DNA of 64,000 nucleotides, taken from NCBI GenBank assembly GCA_028015205.1, contig CM051513.1, forward strand, positions 48,488,841 through 48,552,840. Reading direction: 5' to 3'. Numbering within the stretch: the first letter of the stretch is position 1; the number at the start of each line of letters is the position of its first letter. This document shows, piece after piece, positions 11,866 to 23,432 of this stretch. Source of the stretch: Mytilisepta virgata (lineage: Eukaryota; Mollusca; Bivalvia; Mytilida; Mytilidae). The notes beneath the pieces are model-generated. The model did no database searches, was not told the origin of the DNA, and was given only the letters and a program-made list of their open reading frames with translations. The position numbers and the translations under genes were made by a program.

Positions 11866-12640
11866 AGGGCGTATTACGTTTCCGCATTTTTAGCAAAAAT
11901 CCAGTTTCACGTTTCCGCATTTTCGTGCATTACTTTTCCGAAATAAATAGATGCCACCTTTCCGCATTTTTACCTGTATTTCACCTGTAACAAAATGGTA
12001 ATAATGATATATAAGACTTTATTTTATTATAGTATTATTTCTTAATTTGTATTTTATTATGATAATATAATTCCTTCAACAGGTAGATTATATTCAGATT
12101 TAACATTGTGAGTACTTTTCAAAATTCACTACGTTGCCGCTGATTCTAAGTTTCCACCGCAAATATGGACATCTCCTCCCGACACAGAAGCCAAAAGAAC
12201 CACAAATGGGCCGGAATCGTTTTATTCTCATTTTAACTCGCAGTTCTATGCATGACACCAAAGTATATTTATTTTTATGGACGTTTTGCAGAAGATCCAA
12301 ACAACAACTTACATCAAAATTCGGTCTTTATCAGCAATAGCACCAGTTCGTAAAAATGACCCCGAACGAATTGAATTCGTATCCGAACAGTTTGTCAAGT
12401 ATGGTAGAGAAGAGATTACGAGGTTAGACTTCATAAAGTCAGTTGACTACAAGTGGTGAGCAGGGGGCAACATGTTGGCAAACGGAAGAGGCATACATTA
12501 AAAATTAAAATGCGGAAACATAAATAACCTTTAACAAAATCAATGTAGAAACAATGCGGAAAAGAGTACTATAAAAATGCGGAAACGTAGGAATTTTAAT
12601 GCAGAAACGTAGTGCCAAAATGCGGAAACGTAAATCGCCG
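11866..12640 (+). mobile_element. Second MULE-like element nested inside the first
   Basis: The ends share TTACGTTTCCGCATTTT in inverted orientation. A 7-bp duplication AACTCAG lies at 11859-11865 and 12641-12647. The 'tttccgcatttt' word repeats several times subterminally at both ends (11878-11972 and 12508-12630), a common MULE trait. Inside is a decayed transposase C-terminus (12117-12459). Removing this element rejoins host MULE sequence across the target site. Confidence 0.7.
12117..12459 (+). pseudogene. MULE transposase C-terminal fragment
   Basis: One reading frame runs through the motif TNGPESFYSHFNSQF, then after a single in-frame TGA near 12255 continues with MDVLQKIQTTTYIKIRSL and stops at 12457-12459. 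Asn-Gly-Pro/Leu-Glu followed by H-x-x-F/Y and a 'VLxxIQ' helix is the C-terminal pattern I associate with MULE transposases that lack the zinc-finger fusion. The DDE catalytic part is absent, so the fragment cannot act. Assigned from memory of the family. Confidence 0.55.
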
Positions 12641-12733
12641 AACTCAGCAATTGGCTTGGGACAACTCTATGGCTTGCACAATTCTTTATAATTAATAATG
12701 ATGATTGAGAACTATTCACATTCTTCAATTAAG

Positions 12734-12741
12734 TATAAAAA
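12734..12741 (+). promoter_or_regulatory. TATA box of FLYWCH-MULE ORF
   Basis: TATAAAAA lies 50 bp upstream of the ATG at 12784, which has a strong Kozak context (gaccATGG). Confidence 0.45.
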
Positions 12742-12783
12742 AGTGAGTGTATCCACTTAAAGCATATCACTTTTCAATTGACC

Positions 12784-13453
12784 ATGGCAGGAGCAATGCT
12801 ACATGTTGAGTTCATAGAGACCAGTAGAGGAGGCAGGCATTTAATATGGAATGGCTACACACACCGCCAGAACAACAAAAGAGAAACTTGGATCTCTTGG
12901 AAGTGCATAGTCAGAAATTGCAGGGCTACAATATGCACAAGAGATGATGTACCTTCAAAGATTGGCCAACCACACAATCACCTACCAGACCAGGCATCAG
13001 TCAACAGTAGAAAGATATTAGAATCTGTTAGATCTAGATGCAGATCAGAAACTACACCTATACCACAGTCAGATGCTTGCACCAAACTAACAGACTATGT
13101 AATTCTGACATGGATAGAGGGCAGATATCCACAACCAACCTGGAACCACCACCAAACAGAAGGACCCAGGACAAATAATCATTTAGAGGGCTGGCATAAC
13201 AAACTGAAAAAAGAGAGTCAAAACCGCACATCCAAACATATTTGAAATTATCAATGTGTTCAAGAAAGAGTAAGCAGCTAACGAGGTAAAGAAAGTGCAG
13301 TATTCAGCAGGTGGCAAGATGAGGGGAAAAGCAAAGAAGTATAGAGAAATAGAAGAAAGATTCACCACTTTGAAGGAAAACCTACACAATGGTACAACTG
13401 ACTATATTCAATATGGTGATGCAGCATCTTACATCCTCAAACTTGGAAACTAA
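12784..13453 (+). pseudogene. FLYWCH zinc-finger / MULE transposase, internally deleted and frameshifted
   Basis: Residues about 3-62 form a FLYWCH domain: FIETSRGGRHLIWNGYTH, then W-x-C, C about six residues on, and a closing H-x-H (QPHNHL). FLYWCH domains bind DNA and are often fused to MULE transposases. The frame then jumps to a transposase C-terminal signature (PRTNNHLEGWHNKLKK), so the central DDE catalytic segment has been deleted. Near 13225 the frame shifts from phase 1 to phase 2; a TAA at 13271-13273 interrupts phase 2, which otherwise runs through YREIEERFTTLKENLHNG to the true stop at 13451-13453. Not functional. Confidence 0.75.
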
Positions 13454-13593
13454 ATGAACTTTCAAATGTGTACATCTGTGCCTTGTTTTTCACAATATGA
13501 ACTATATGGAAATAATTCTTATGTTTTATGTATTAGTGCTTATTCTCATGCTATTTTTATGACATTGTGCTTTGAATTCAGTGCTGATTCAGA

Positions 13594-13599
13594 AATAAA
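13594..13599 (+). terminator. Polyadenylation signal of the MULE transcript
   Basis: AATAAA about 140 bp after the FLYWCH-MULE stop codon, followed by a T-rich stretch. Confidence 0.4.
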
Positions 13600-14146
13600 A
13601 TATTTGTTATGATAGTTTCATATTTGTCTTTATTTATTCATTATTTCATGGTAGAATTTGACATCAAAATAACAAATATCAACTAATTGCAATACAAACA
13701 AAACAAAACTTAATTACATTGTTTACAGAAGCTCCCATTTCGCCTTATTTAATTCTTGTGTACCTGAAATTTTTTACTAAGGCAAACTGGGATTAATTTT
13801 ATATAATTATTTTGACAGCTAAGGCGAAATGGGAATAAGCCTTAACATGTGATAATTATTTATTTTAATTTATTGATTAGCAGATCAAAGGGTCGGATTA
13901 GACAGGATTAATTAGGTATAACTAATAACGTTGGGACTTGAAAACAGTGTCGGATTATGGAAGTGACAGGTTCCGAAAACACAAGTTTTTTTAACAAATA
14001 TTGTTATAGATATTTTTTGGGACCGGAAGTTTTTTGTCGGATGTCACAAGTCGTCGGAATACTCAGGTATCGGATTAAGCAAGCTGCATTGTAATAATAA
14101 AGTCCTATGCTTTTTCAGTGGGAGGCCACATCAGCCCTCACTCAAA

Positions 14147-14528
14147 ATCCATATTTTAAAGGGCTTTCCAAAGCGCAGCATGATACGACCACAACATAAT
14201 TTTTTGGAACCTTTAACCCCCTATCTCAAGAATGGAAAAGAAAGTAAAAATTTGTTTGACCCTACTTTGAAGTACTCATGAAGATGAATTAAAAGAAAAA
14301 ATCTCCATTGAAATCAGATTAAATTGTTTTTTCCCTCCACAATTGCTAACTTTGACCCCTTGCATATCAGAAATAAAAAAAAAATTGTTGACATACTAAT
14401 GAAAGCATTCACCAAGGTGAATTAAAAGAAAAAAATTCCCATCAAAATTGGATGAAAAATAACGATGTCGATGATGATGACGAAAAGCTCATACCATAAT
14501 ACGTCTGCAAATATTTGCAGTCGTATAG
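14147..14528 (+). repeat. Hairpin-ended interspersed repeat (AAAGGGCTTT / ATTTGCAG family)
   Basis: It starts 'aaagggctttccaaagcg' then 'cagcatgatacgacc', and ends 'ataatacgtctgc' plus a palindromic word (ctgcaaatatttgcag) and 'tcgtatag'. The interior has repeated 'gaattaaaagaaaaaatc' and 'attgctaactttgacccc' units. Relatives at 41740-42455 and 50484-50935. The architecture parallels the pearl-like elements but the ends differ. Confidence 0.55.
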
Positions 14529-15701
14529 AAAGGTATAGTTTTATGATTTAGGACTTGCTAGATTTGGACTTTATGCTGCACTATATGAAAATCTATAAAA
14601 TTTTATAGAGTTTACCATTATTGGATTCCTAAATGATGTTGTATAACTTGCTTATTTCTAGATCTATGATATATCTGTAAGTCGGAGAAATCTGAATACA
14701 ATTAAGAACTGGAATTAGGATAAAAGTTTCAAATAAAAGTTATGCTAGACGAGTATGGACTCCAAGTGATGGTTGTAGCTCACAAAGCCCGCTGGCCCAT
14801 TATTTAGCCAAAAACAGTAATAGAGCATTTTTATCCACTCAGTGGATAATGAATTTCAACAGTTCACTCTGTTTATATCCTCTTTACATACACGTTATTT
14901 ATATAAATTTACTATATCTAATATTAGTATCTTTGGACTGTTATTTTATTTATTTATTTATATGCATTTTAAAGAAGAGAATCAACTTACCAGATGGATA
15001 ATGTTTAAACATCCCAACACGTGCACATGTACAGCTTCAATCTTGCAGTGATTAACTCTACCTACAATAATTAGGCATTTTAAAATTGGTTGTTTATGTG
15101 ATCATTAAACCATATTAAATTTTATTCTAATTGAAGACCCCTGCCTTGATGGAAATTAATCCAGTCCTTAAGGAAATCAGATGAAAACCAATAGCTTCCT
15201 TGTTTGTTTTACAATTCCATACACTTGGAACATGTCACATGATATGTAGCTATCTTTTGTTTGTTTCAACAGCTTAAGGTCCGGAAGTAAAGTTATAATG
15301 ATTAATTGACATTTTAATATCACATTGATCCAAAAAGGTCAATTACTGTGGTGAAAGCTGATTTATTGGAACTAAGTAAAGTATAAAATTCATTTCTCTA
15401 ATTAAAGCCCTTCTTTTGGAAATTTATTTCTTGGAATTTTAGAAAACTAGAAATCATGTCTGTAATACTGGATGCGCCCCCCTAAAATCCATATAAACTT
15501 AATCAGAGCCGCTCAAGCATAAAATGTAGGTCATAATGACCCAATTATTGTATGACTGATCTGTTAACTACCCAAGGCACATCCACTGATGAAGTTTCAT
15601 TGATAAACTATGCTTAGTTCCAGAGAAATGAATCTAAACGGAAAATTTAACCATAGTTCGTACGTATGGATGGACAAGTAACTCTGGTGAGGAATTAATA
15701 A
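14529..15701. other. Mostly unrecognised; isolated repeat tail
   Basis: An isolated pearl-type tail (ccaagtgatggttg...agctcacaaag) sits near 14759-14810. Part of 14560-14720 aligns by eye with 24090-24240 (shared 'cttctagatctatgata'), consistent with block duplication. A possible exon at 14991-15061 was considered and rejected. Confidence 0.4.
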
Positions 15702-15919
15702 TTAGATGCTCCAGGAGCTTGTATCGCTCTAGGATTCCATATAAATAAAAAGAACAGTGGCAATACTAAATATCTCACCTGAGTACCCACACTGACACAG
15801 AACAAAGATTATCGGACACCTAACCCATAGATGATTATAAAAGTTCATAGACTGTAAATGATTGATTCCAATTGATAGCAATGGCTCACAAGGACATTTG
15901 GTCCAGGTGAGCTGAAAAA
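15702..15919 (+). mobile_element. Short pearl/Helentron-like copy with both ends
   Basis: A 5' hairpin-like start (atgctccaggagctt) and 'gtatcgctct' are followed within about 200 bp by the tail 'aatggctcacaaggac...ggtccaggtgagct'. The core is reduced to about one unit. Confidence 0.5.
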
Positions 15920-15920
15920 C

Positions 15921-15953
<33 letters not shown>
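15920..15953. repeat. (ATA)n microsatellite
   Basis: About eleven ATA/TAA triplets directly after the pearl-like tail, as is usual for these elements. Confidence 0.9.
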
Positions 15954-15987
15954 CACCTGCTATATAGCATTATTGAATGATTCTTAC

Positions 15988-16071
15988 CTTTGGCCTAGTA
16001 AGGTGATGCTTCAGACTTGGTCACATGGTGGACTGTTTGTTGTTTTTTTTTTTCACTGGATACCACTCTTG
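15988..16071 (-). pseudogene. Exon Y, copy A (unknown gene)
   Basis: On the minus strand the block ends at a donor GTAAGA (15987-15982). Its last part reads PPCDQV, a stop, then SITLLGQ, matching PPRDQVGSITFLDK in the copy at 26473-26547. The phase (two leftover bases) fits exon X. An A-run and two stops show decay. The upstream border is approximate because the acceptor is not clear. Confidence 0.35.
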
Positions 16072-17437
16072 ACGATCATTACTGTGCAAACATTTAACTG
16101 TTATGATACGATTGTCTAGAACTCATAAAATGTCACCTGTTCCTGAACTAAATTTACTAGATTTTCCAAAACTGAAAGGTTCCTCAAATTCTACACATTA
16201 CACAGCAAGTTGGAAAATTCTATCATGTATAAAATATACAACTTTAATTTTAACTCAATACGGTCTACAAAAAATAAAAAAGAATTAATACAATTATAAT
16301 TTATAACTGCTTTGTATTTACTCTTCAATCAAGTTGCATTCAAATTTTTTTAGATGTATACTTTTCAGTGTAATGCAGCATGAGTGCACATGACAAGCTT
16401 ATTACATGAGTGATTGATGCTGCATAAAAGATGCTTACTATTCAAATATCCTTTCACTATTAATTTTCTACATTTTTTGTTCGTTTATCAAAAATATTTA
16501 TTATGAAAAATCCCACAAAAACATTACTCAACATTTTCTTATTATATAATAAAATATTTAGTGAAGAGTAATACAAATTTAAATGCATAAATACATTTAC
16601 AGAATAAAAAATATTTTGACACGTAAATATGTTCAAAATTATCCGGATCTTTCTACATGATTTTTTTTCCTTCGTTTTATTGATGCTGGTATTCTGCCTC
16701 GTCTTAAATTTTTTTTGTTAAATCGCACATCTCATTCAAATGAAAACATCAGATTTTGAATGCATTTTATGTTAACCCAAGTCAATGAGGCATGAAAGTT
16801 AAGTCATAGTGACCTACTTTTGATGGGAAGTTGTTATACTCCCCGAGATGAATCTTTACATCAAGAAACATGATTGTAGGTTACTAAGTATCCAAGAACT
16901 GATCTTGTATGTAAATTCAACCGAAGTAAATGAAGCATGTGACCTAAGTTTGGTGGGAGGCCATGTTACTCCCCGAGATGCACCCTGACACCAAGTAATA
17001 CAAAGTAGGTCACTTTGTATGTTAAAACTGATTTTTGACAAACTTAAAAGCCGGTTAACCATGTAATATGGGTCAGGTGACCTTCATCTTATGTCACATG
17101 GCCAGTCTCCAACTTGCACCTGCATACAAAAATATATGACCCTATGTCAACTAGTCATCGAGAACTGGCTGTGGACGTGCACCCAGACATTGACATGGAT
17201 GCCGATGGAACTCCATTTGTATCCCTCAACCATAGAAAAGAAAAACCTTTTTTGTTCCAAATGACTAAAAAAAAATTGTCAGAAACCAACTTTCATCAAA
17301 TGCCAAAAAGTGTCTTACCAAATGGGCATCAGCTTATGACAAAAAAAATTGTCAAAGATTAACAATGATTTCAAAATTTATTTCCAAATGTTTGTGGAAA
17401 AATGAAAAAATATAAATCTCTGGAAATGAACTTTTTG

Positions 17438-18245
17438 TTGAAAATAAAGAACAGACTGCCACCAGATGTCGCAAAATCTATTTTATTCAATAAGATTTCA
17501 AGTCTCATTGATGCATACACCATATCCTTTAATTTTTCATATTCTTAACGTATAGAAAAGAAAGACTTTTCACGTATGTTACTGAGAACAATGACTTGTC
17601 AAAATTTTCAAAATATACAAATTCCCTCTGTATTGGTTGATTGTATTGTATGAGTTATCCCCCATTTGAGCACACATGTTAATAAACCAACAGAAAAATG
17701 AATAAAATTGTCTGAAATATATGAAAATGTAGATTTTTTTCATGAATAATAAAATACTTTTTGTCTCAAAGAATTAATTTTTTGTCAAAACTATTTCATC
17801 AACTGTCAAAAAATTATTCTAAAAACAACTTTCTACAATCTCTGATAATTTTTTTCAAGGTAACCAGCAGACCACCAAATACTGCAAATTCTATTTAAAT
17901 TCAATTAAACAGGATTTCAAGTCTCATTGATGTATACACCAAATCCTTTCATTTTCATAACCTATAGAAAAGAATATCTTATGTAAAAAAAATTTTTTGT
18001 CTCAAAGAATTATTTTTAAATATTTTGTCACAAACTAATTTTAATCAACTGTAAAAAAAAAAAAAATTTACTAAATGCAGATCTGCTACTAATTAGTAAT
18101 ACAAAAAAATTTCTCAATGACTAACAATGATTTTAAAATTCCTTTGAAAAAGTAAAAAATCTTTGAAAACATGCTTTTTGTTGAAGGTTAAAGAGACGTA
18201 ACCACCAGATGCTGCAAATTCTATTTACTTCAGTCAATAAAATAT
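17438..18245. repeat. Block U: three diverged direct repeats
   Basis: Near 17438-17545, 17865-17960 and 18170-18245 the same string recurs: 'accaccagatg..gcaaattctattta', then 'atttcaagtctcattgatg' and 'tacaccatatcctt'. A fourth copy lies at 27765-27870. On the minus strand each starts with a short open stretch (DMVYASMRLE-like) that stops at different places. I cannot tell whether it was once an exon. Confidence 0.5.
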
Positions 18246-20560
18246 GATCTTTTTTTTATTTTTTCAGAAAAAAAAACTTTTACGGAATGTTACTGACTTC
18301 AGCTAAACCTTTAACCTTGTAACTGTATGACCACGTGGATGAAAAATCAAAAGCTTTTCAATTTTTTTAATCAAAATGTGTTACATTTAATTATTTTAAC
18401 GTATTATTCCTGTTTCCCCAACAAATATTACAAGTTTTTTTTCTTTTTTCTCTTTTTTTTTCTTATAGAATTTTTCATCTTAAACCAAGTAGTAATTTTT
18501 ACCATGATAAATTTCAATTTTCATACAAGTAGTCAATGGGTCCAGCCAAACTGTTTACCTTCACAATTATTCTTTTCTAATAAAGTTTCAGTATCTATAT
18601 ATACCTTTTCTTTTTCACCACTTAGTTGAAAATGCAAAACCTTTTAAAAAGTCATTTTTTTCCTTTTGTTTTTTCTTTTTTTTTAATAGATTTTTTCATC
18701 TTAAACCAAGTGTTAATTTAAAGAAGAAAAAAACAAAAACAAGCAAAGTTACCGACTTCCAACTAAACCTTTCCCCATCTTCAATTTTAGATTTTTACCA
18801 CTTGTTTGAAAATGTAAAACCCTTTACAAATTTTTCCCTGGAAAAACAATTACATCATATTACATACAATTCTTCGCCCCAAAAAAAAATTTACAATTTG
18901 TTTCTTTTTTTTTTAATTATTTTTTTATAGAATTTTTCATCTTTAACCAAGTGGTACTTTCAAATAAAAAATTTATGAAAATGAATTTTTCTTACAAGTA
19001 AACTACTTCAAATAAACCTTTCGCTACTTTTTTTACCACTTGGTTGAAAATGCAAAACCCTGTACAAATTTTGTTATCTGGAAATAAATTACATCATATC
19101 GTTACCTAAAAGCGATCTGCAATTTTATTTTCTTTTTAGAATTTTTCATCTTTAGCCAAGTGTTATTTTAAAAAAGAAAAGATAAAAATGAATTTTTCTG
19201 ATGAGTAAAGTTGCTAATTGTACTGTATAAATGTTTTACCACTTGGTTGAAAATGCAAAACTCTGTATAAATTTTGTTATCTGGAAAAAAAATTACATCA
19301 TATTATTACATATAATTCCTCTCCCAAAAAAAAGTTACAATTTTTTTTGTTTTTTTTTCTTAGAATTGTTCATCTTTAACCAAGTGGTATTTTAAAAATG
19401 AAAAGATAAAAATGATTTTTTTGATGAGTAAAGTTGCTAAGTGTGCTGTCTAGATTTTTTACCACTTGGTTGAAAATGCAAAACCCTGTACAAATTTTGT
19501 TATCTGGAAAAAAAATTACTCATATTATTACATATAATTCCTCTCTCCCAAAAAAAAGTTACTTTTTATTTTTTCCATAATTTTTCATATTTAACAAAGT
19601 GGTAATTTAAAAAAGAAAAGTTAAAAATGAATTTTTTCTTATCAGTAAAGTGGCTAATTGTGCTGTCTAAATTTTTTACCACTTGGTTAAAAATGCAAAA
19701 CCCTGTACAAATTTTGTTATCTGTAAAAATTTTTACAAAATATTATTACATATAATTCTTTTCCAATTTTTTCTTTTTATTATTTTTTTTTTGAAGAATT
19801 TTTCAACTTTAGCCAAGTGGTATTTTAACAAAGAAAAGATTAAAATGAATTGTTCTTATGAGTAAAGTTGCTAATTTTGCTGTTCAAACTTTTTACCACT
19901 TGGTTGAAAATGCAAAACCCTGTACAAATTTTGTTATCTGGAAAAAAAATTACATCATATTATTACATATAATTCCTCTCCCAAAAAAAAGTTACAATTT
20001 TTGTTTTTGTTTTTTTTTTATAGAATTTTTCATCTTTAACCAAGTGGTATTTTAAAAAATGAAAAGATAAAAATGAATTGTTCTGATGAGTTAAAGTTGT
20101 TAATTGTGCTGTCTAAATTTTTTACAACTTGGTTGAAAATGCAAAACCCTGTACAATTTTTTTTATCTGGAAAAACTTTACAACATATTGTGACCTATCA
20201 TTGCTTGCTAAAAAAAATATACAATTTTTTTTTTAATTTACAATATACTTTTTTTTCAAAGAAATATAAAAATGAATTTTTATTTGAGTAAAATTAATGA
20301 CCATCTAAAGCTTTTGCCATCTGCATCGTTTACCACTTGTTTGAAAATGCAAAACCCTTTAAAATATATTTTTAATATAAATTTCCTTTCTGAAAAAAGT
20401 AATTTTTTTTTGTTTTCATCTTTAACCAAGTGGTAACTAAAACAAGGATAAAGAAAAGAAAAAACTAATTTTTATTCAAGTGAAAGTTACTGAATTTTTC
20501 TGAAATTTTACCACTTGGATGAAAATGCAAAACTTTTACATTTCTATACCAAAAAAAAAT
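18246..20560. repeat. T-rich tandem array B with an alternating inverted word
   Basis: Same word pair as array A (catctttaaccaagtgg against accacttggttgaaaatg), with units of about 200-230 bp and a distinct 'ttgttatctgg' plus 'attacatataattcc' segment. Array-B units resemble one another more than array-A units, so they were probably amplified separately after the block duplication. Open frames inside are artefacts. Confidence 0.75.
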
Positions 20561-20750
20561 TTCAATTTTATCTATAAAACATGTAAATATACCTTTTAAT
20601 TTACTGAATAACTGATTATTTTTTCAAACACGTTTGCCATATATCAACTATATTGAATATAATGCAATACATAGACATCATACTTCCATTTCAGAAAATT
20701 GCAAATGGAAAAATATAATTGTAGATCAAAATGAATTTGCATTGAAAATT

Positions 20751-20880
20751 TACTGTATTTTCTGGACTATAAGTCTACGTGGACTATAGGTCTAATTGAT
20801 ACTTTCTCAACAGACTTCTAATGGTAAAATGGTCATTTTAAAGTAAAAAAGTCTAGACCTATAGGCAGGAAAATACGGTA
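20751..20880. mobile_element. 130-bp MITE, TAC(T/C)GTATTTTC ends
   Basis: The left end 'tactgtattttctgg' and the right end complemented ('taccgtattttcctgcc') are inverted repeats; 'ctataggtcta' is also mirrored inside. GTATTTTCCGGACTATAAG-type ends occur in widespread small DNA transposons of animals. I could not fix the target duplication. Confidence 0.55.
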
Positions 20881-21140
20881 ATTAAAAAAAAATAATATAA
20901 AAGAAAATTGAAGTCAAAAGTCAGTCAAAATTTTGTTTGCAAATTTGTCAAAATTTGGCAAAAACAGTAAACATGTAATACACTGAAGAAAATTACATTG
21001 TACAATTATACAAAAAATACTAAGGAGCTCATGAGGCATAGGTCTACAGGTGTCCATTTAAATGTCACATGATCAACTGTTTAAGATAAATCCATAGTAT
21101 TTCTATAAAACGTCAACAACCAAATGTAATTGCAATTTCA

Positions 21141-21199
21141 TTAAATTCTGGAATATGAATCCAATACTTTCCTACAATATAAAATGTCCTCGGTTCCAT
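21141..21199 (-). pseudogene. Putative terminal exon T, copy B
   Basis: A strong acceptor (tttttttcag) precedes ATGGAACC on the minus strand. Entered with two bases, the frame reads GTEDILYCRKVLDSYSRI and stops at 21141-21143. Read from its own ATG it gives a different 28-residue frame. Entered from exon X (ending TG) it gives an immediate TGA. The third reading is the only one consistent with X, so this may be 3' UTR. About 190 bp downstream stays alignable with the copy at 6439. Confidence 0.35.
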
Positions 21200-21760
21200 C
21201 TGAAAAAAATTAAATATCTTTAGTAAATGAAAAAAACTCTTAGAACAGGCCTTCAGATGTATTATATAAACATTTTCATACTTTTTCTATATGCAGACAT
21301 ATGAATTTCTAATGGAAAGAAAATACTCTGGAAATTTTTTTGTTTCTTATTAAAAACATAAGAGTTTTCCATTTAAAAATTAAATTAAGAAATAGGAAGC
21401 CATTATTCATGAATAATAATTAATCTCCAAAAACTACAATGATGTTGACCAAGAAAATCATTGTGATTATCTCCCTTGAAGTGCATTATTATACATTAGT
21501 TCTAAATTATTTCCCTAATATTTACGACAGTTTGGGAAATGCGTTATAATGAAAGAACCTTTAGTGAGAAATCTCACATACCCAAATGCCTGCTCAAATT
21601 GGACAAGCCTACAGTGACTTGCTGGCATAAAGCTTTTTTTTTTGACTTTTTCCTTCTCAACATCTCTGTGTCGGATATAAAAATTAATTTTTTGGAAGTC
21701 TCCCTACCAAACAAGTGTGTTTCCCTACTTAAGATTTTTCTATCATCAAATGCATCTGAT

Positions 21761-22760
21761 GCTTCTAGAAGCCTGTCTAGTTCACCTAGATTTTAATTAC
21801 TTAAAGCAGCATGTACAAAGGTTGTCAGTCTAACATTACTGTCAAGTTGGGTTCCAATGGGATCACTGGTTTTAGACAAGAGATTTAAGGGGAATAATCC
21901 CATATGGTCTTTGTTACACTTCGTTTGGCCCTGGTTGCCATCTTGGATGGTGATGAATTTCAATGGATGTACTGCTGAAAGAGGACCCAGTAAGTACCAT
22001 TGTTGCAATGTTTGGTTCCTATTGGCTTAGTTGTTTCTAAGTAAATATTTTTTAAACTAGAGGCCCTCTTTTATGATAGTATTGAGTCATCAGATACATT
22101 TCTAAAAGACCATTGCTTCCAAGTTTGGTTTCATTTGGTCATGTGGTAAAATACAAGTAAATTTGTAACTGAATTTTCCCATAGGGTCCTATACTAAACT
22201 TAGGTTTGCCTTTGGCAACCATCTTGGATGGCGCTGAAGGTCATTGGATGGAGTTCTGATAAAAGACTAAGGATCATTGCTACCACATTTGGTGCCAATT
22301 GCCTAAATGATTTCAGACAAGATTTTTAAGTGAATTTTCCAATGGGTTTTATGTTAAACTACATTCTGCTCTCACAGCCATCCTGTGCTTGCCCCGAGTG
22401 TGGAAGGTCGTGGGTTCAAGCCCCGGCCGGGTCAAACCAAAGACATTGAAATTGGTATTTGCTGCTTTTCCGCCAAGCATGCGGCATCTAGGAGTAAGAG
22501 CAAACTCTGGTCCGCTCGAAGTCAGTATAATGTGTCCGAGTGAGGTGATATGTCTTCCTGTGGACAGTTACCTCGTGAGCTAGCACATTAAAAATCCGAC
22601 TTAGCGTGTCGGTCTAGTACAAACCAGGGATCATATTCATTATCATAACATGTTCTCGTCCTGATATGCACCTGGTTGCCACTGGACGTTAAACAATAAT
22701 TCATCCATCCATCCATCACAGCCATCTTGGATAGTGAATCCTTTGGGCCAGGTGAGCTAA
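21761..22760 (+). mobile_element. Pearl/Helentron-like element interrupted by a SINE
   Basis: The 5' palindrome 'gcttctagaagc' is followed by 'ctgtctagttcacct', and the 3' tail 'gggccaggtgagctaa' ends at 22760. The core has units with 'gccatcttggat', 'gttccaattgg' and 'catagggtcctat'. A tRNA-type SINE entered near the 3' end (22383-22715). Confidence 0.6.
22383..22715 (+). mobile_element. Second tRNA-derived SINE family, 5'-truncated copy
   Basis: Starts inside the tRNA head (cttgccccgagtgtgg, B box 'gggttcaagcccc'), followed by a conserved body ending 'cctggttgccactgg', 'gttaaacaataattc' and an (ATCC)n tail. A perfect 11-bp target duplication TCACAGCCATC lies at 22372-22382 and 22716-22726. 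Relatives at 54900-55180 (full, minus) and 45846-46016 (3' part). Confidence 0.85.
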
Positions 22761-22899
22761 AAAAAATGTCACTATAAAATGTCTAGGTCAGTGTGACAGC
22801 CAACAAACCATATCTAATTTAGGCCCTATATATAGCAAGGTCCAATTCAAAGAATTGTTCATGGATGCCAAAGTGGCTAAAATGAGATAAGGATCTGAT

Positions 22900-23330
22900 T
22901 GGGATGAATTTATATGGACCCTTTATAAATATCCTTCTGTATATGCTTCAGTCCATTTGGTCGTGCACTTTCAGAACATTAAAATTTGTTAAAATTTTAC
23001 CAATGAAACATGGCAGCCATATTAGTTGTCCAACTGGGACAAACTAATTATAGAGACCCTTCCATAAACACTTCATATCAAGTTCTGTTCGTCTGGCTAT
23101 GGTTTCAGAATTTTTTTTAATATTTGACAAGAGAAACAGAATATGTCCATGGCTGCCATGACTGGGACAACATATGCAAACTTTATAAAGGTCCTTTAAT
23201 AGATACTTAACATCAAGTGTCAGTTAATTTGGCCTCAGGGTTTCAGAGGAGAAGATCAAAATGTGAAAATTTAAAGATAAGAGACAAGTGATGACAAAAG
23301 CTTCATTTAAATTTGAAAAGGATTTAACAA
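22900..23330 (+). repeat. Fragment of pearl-type repeat
   Basis: Two or three ~140-bp units (words 'ccatttggtcgtgc', 'gttcgtctggctatgg') end in a poor tail 'gacaagtgatgacaaaagc' near 23285-23305. Confidence 0.45.
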
Positions 23331-23432
23331 AATCTGAAAGTTTTATCCAGGTAAATCTAAGATGTGATGGACGGACTGACAGATAAACATTATACCCCAA
23401 GCAATTTGTGTATTATAAATAATTTTACTTAC

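Larger units (their letters stand above)
11313..13841 (+). mobile_element. MULE transposon with FLYWCH-transposase remnant
   Basis: Terminal inverted repeats of 27 bp begin GG and share CATTTCGCCTTAGCTGT exactly (about 23 of 27 positions match overall). An 8-bp target duplication TTAACATG lies at 11305-11312 and 13842-13849, as expected for Mutator-like elements. Further 'aaggcgaaatg' words lie just inside both ends. The element carries a TATA box, a FLYWCH-domain ORF and a polyadenylation signal, and was itself entered by another MULE at 11866-12640. Confidence 0.75.
10787..14091. mobile_element. Pogo/Tigger-like DNA transposon shell hosting nested elements
   Basis: The left end reads TA then CAGTGCAACCTGTCTAATC; the right end, complemented, reads TA then CAATGCAGCTTGCTTAATCC. 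By eye about 19 of the first 26 positions match. The TA duplications lie at 10785-10786 and 14092-14093. CAGTG..ACC..TAATCCGA ends with a TA target are typical of pogo/Tigger elements. Short 'tcggatta' words recur inside both ends. I see no transposase of this family, so this was probably non-autonomous; 2.5 kb of its length is a later MULE insertion. Confidence 0.5.

Noticed and set aside
12100..12340. Overlapping ORFs on both strands inside the inner MULE
   Set aside because: Shadows of the decayed transposase C-terminal frame, which is the only one with a family signature.
14991..15061. Possible minus-strand exon (open frame RVNHCKIEAVHVHVLGCLNI with a GTAAGT donor)
   Set aside because: Weak acceptor, phase incompatible with exons Y and X, and no counterpart in duplicate B.
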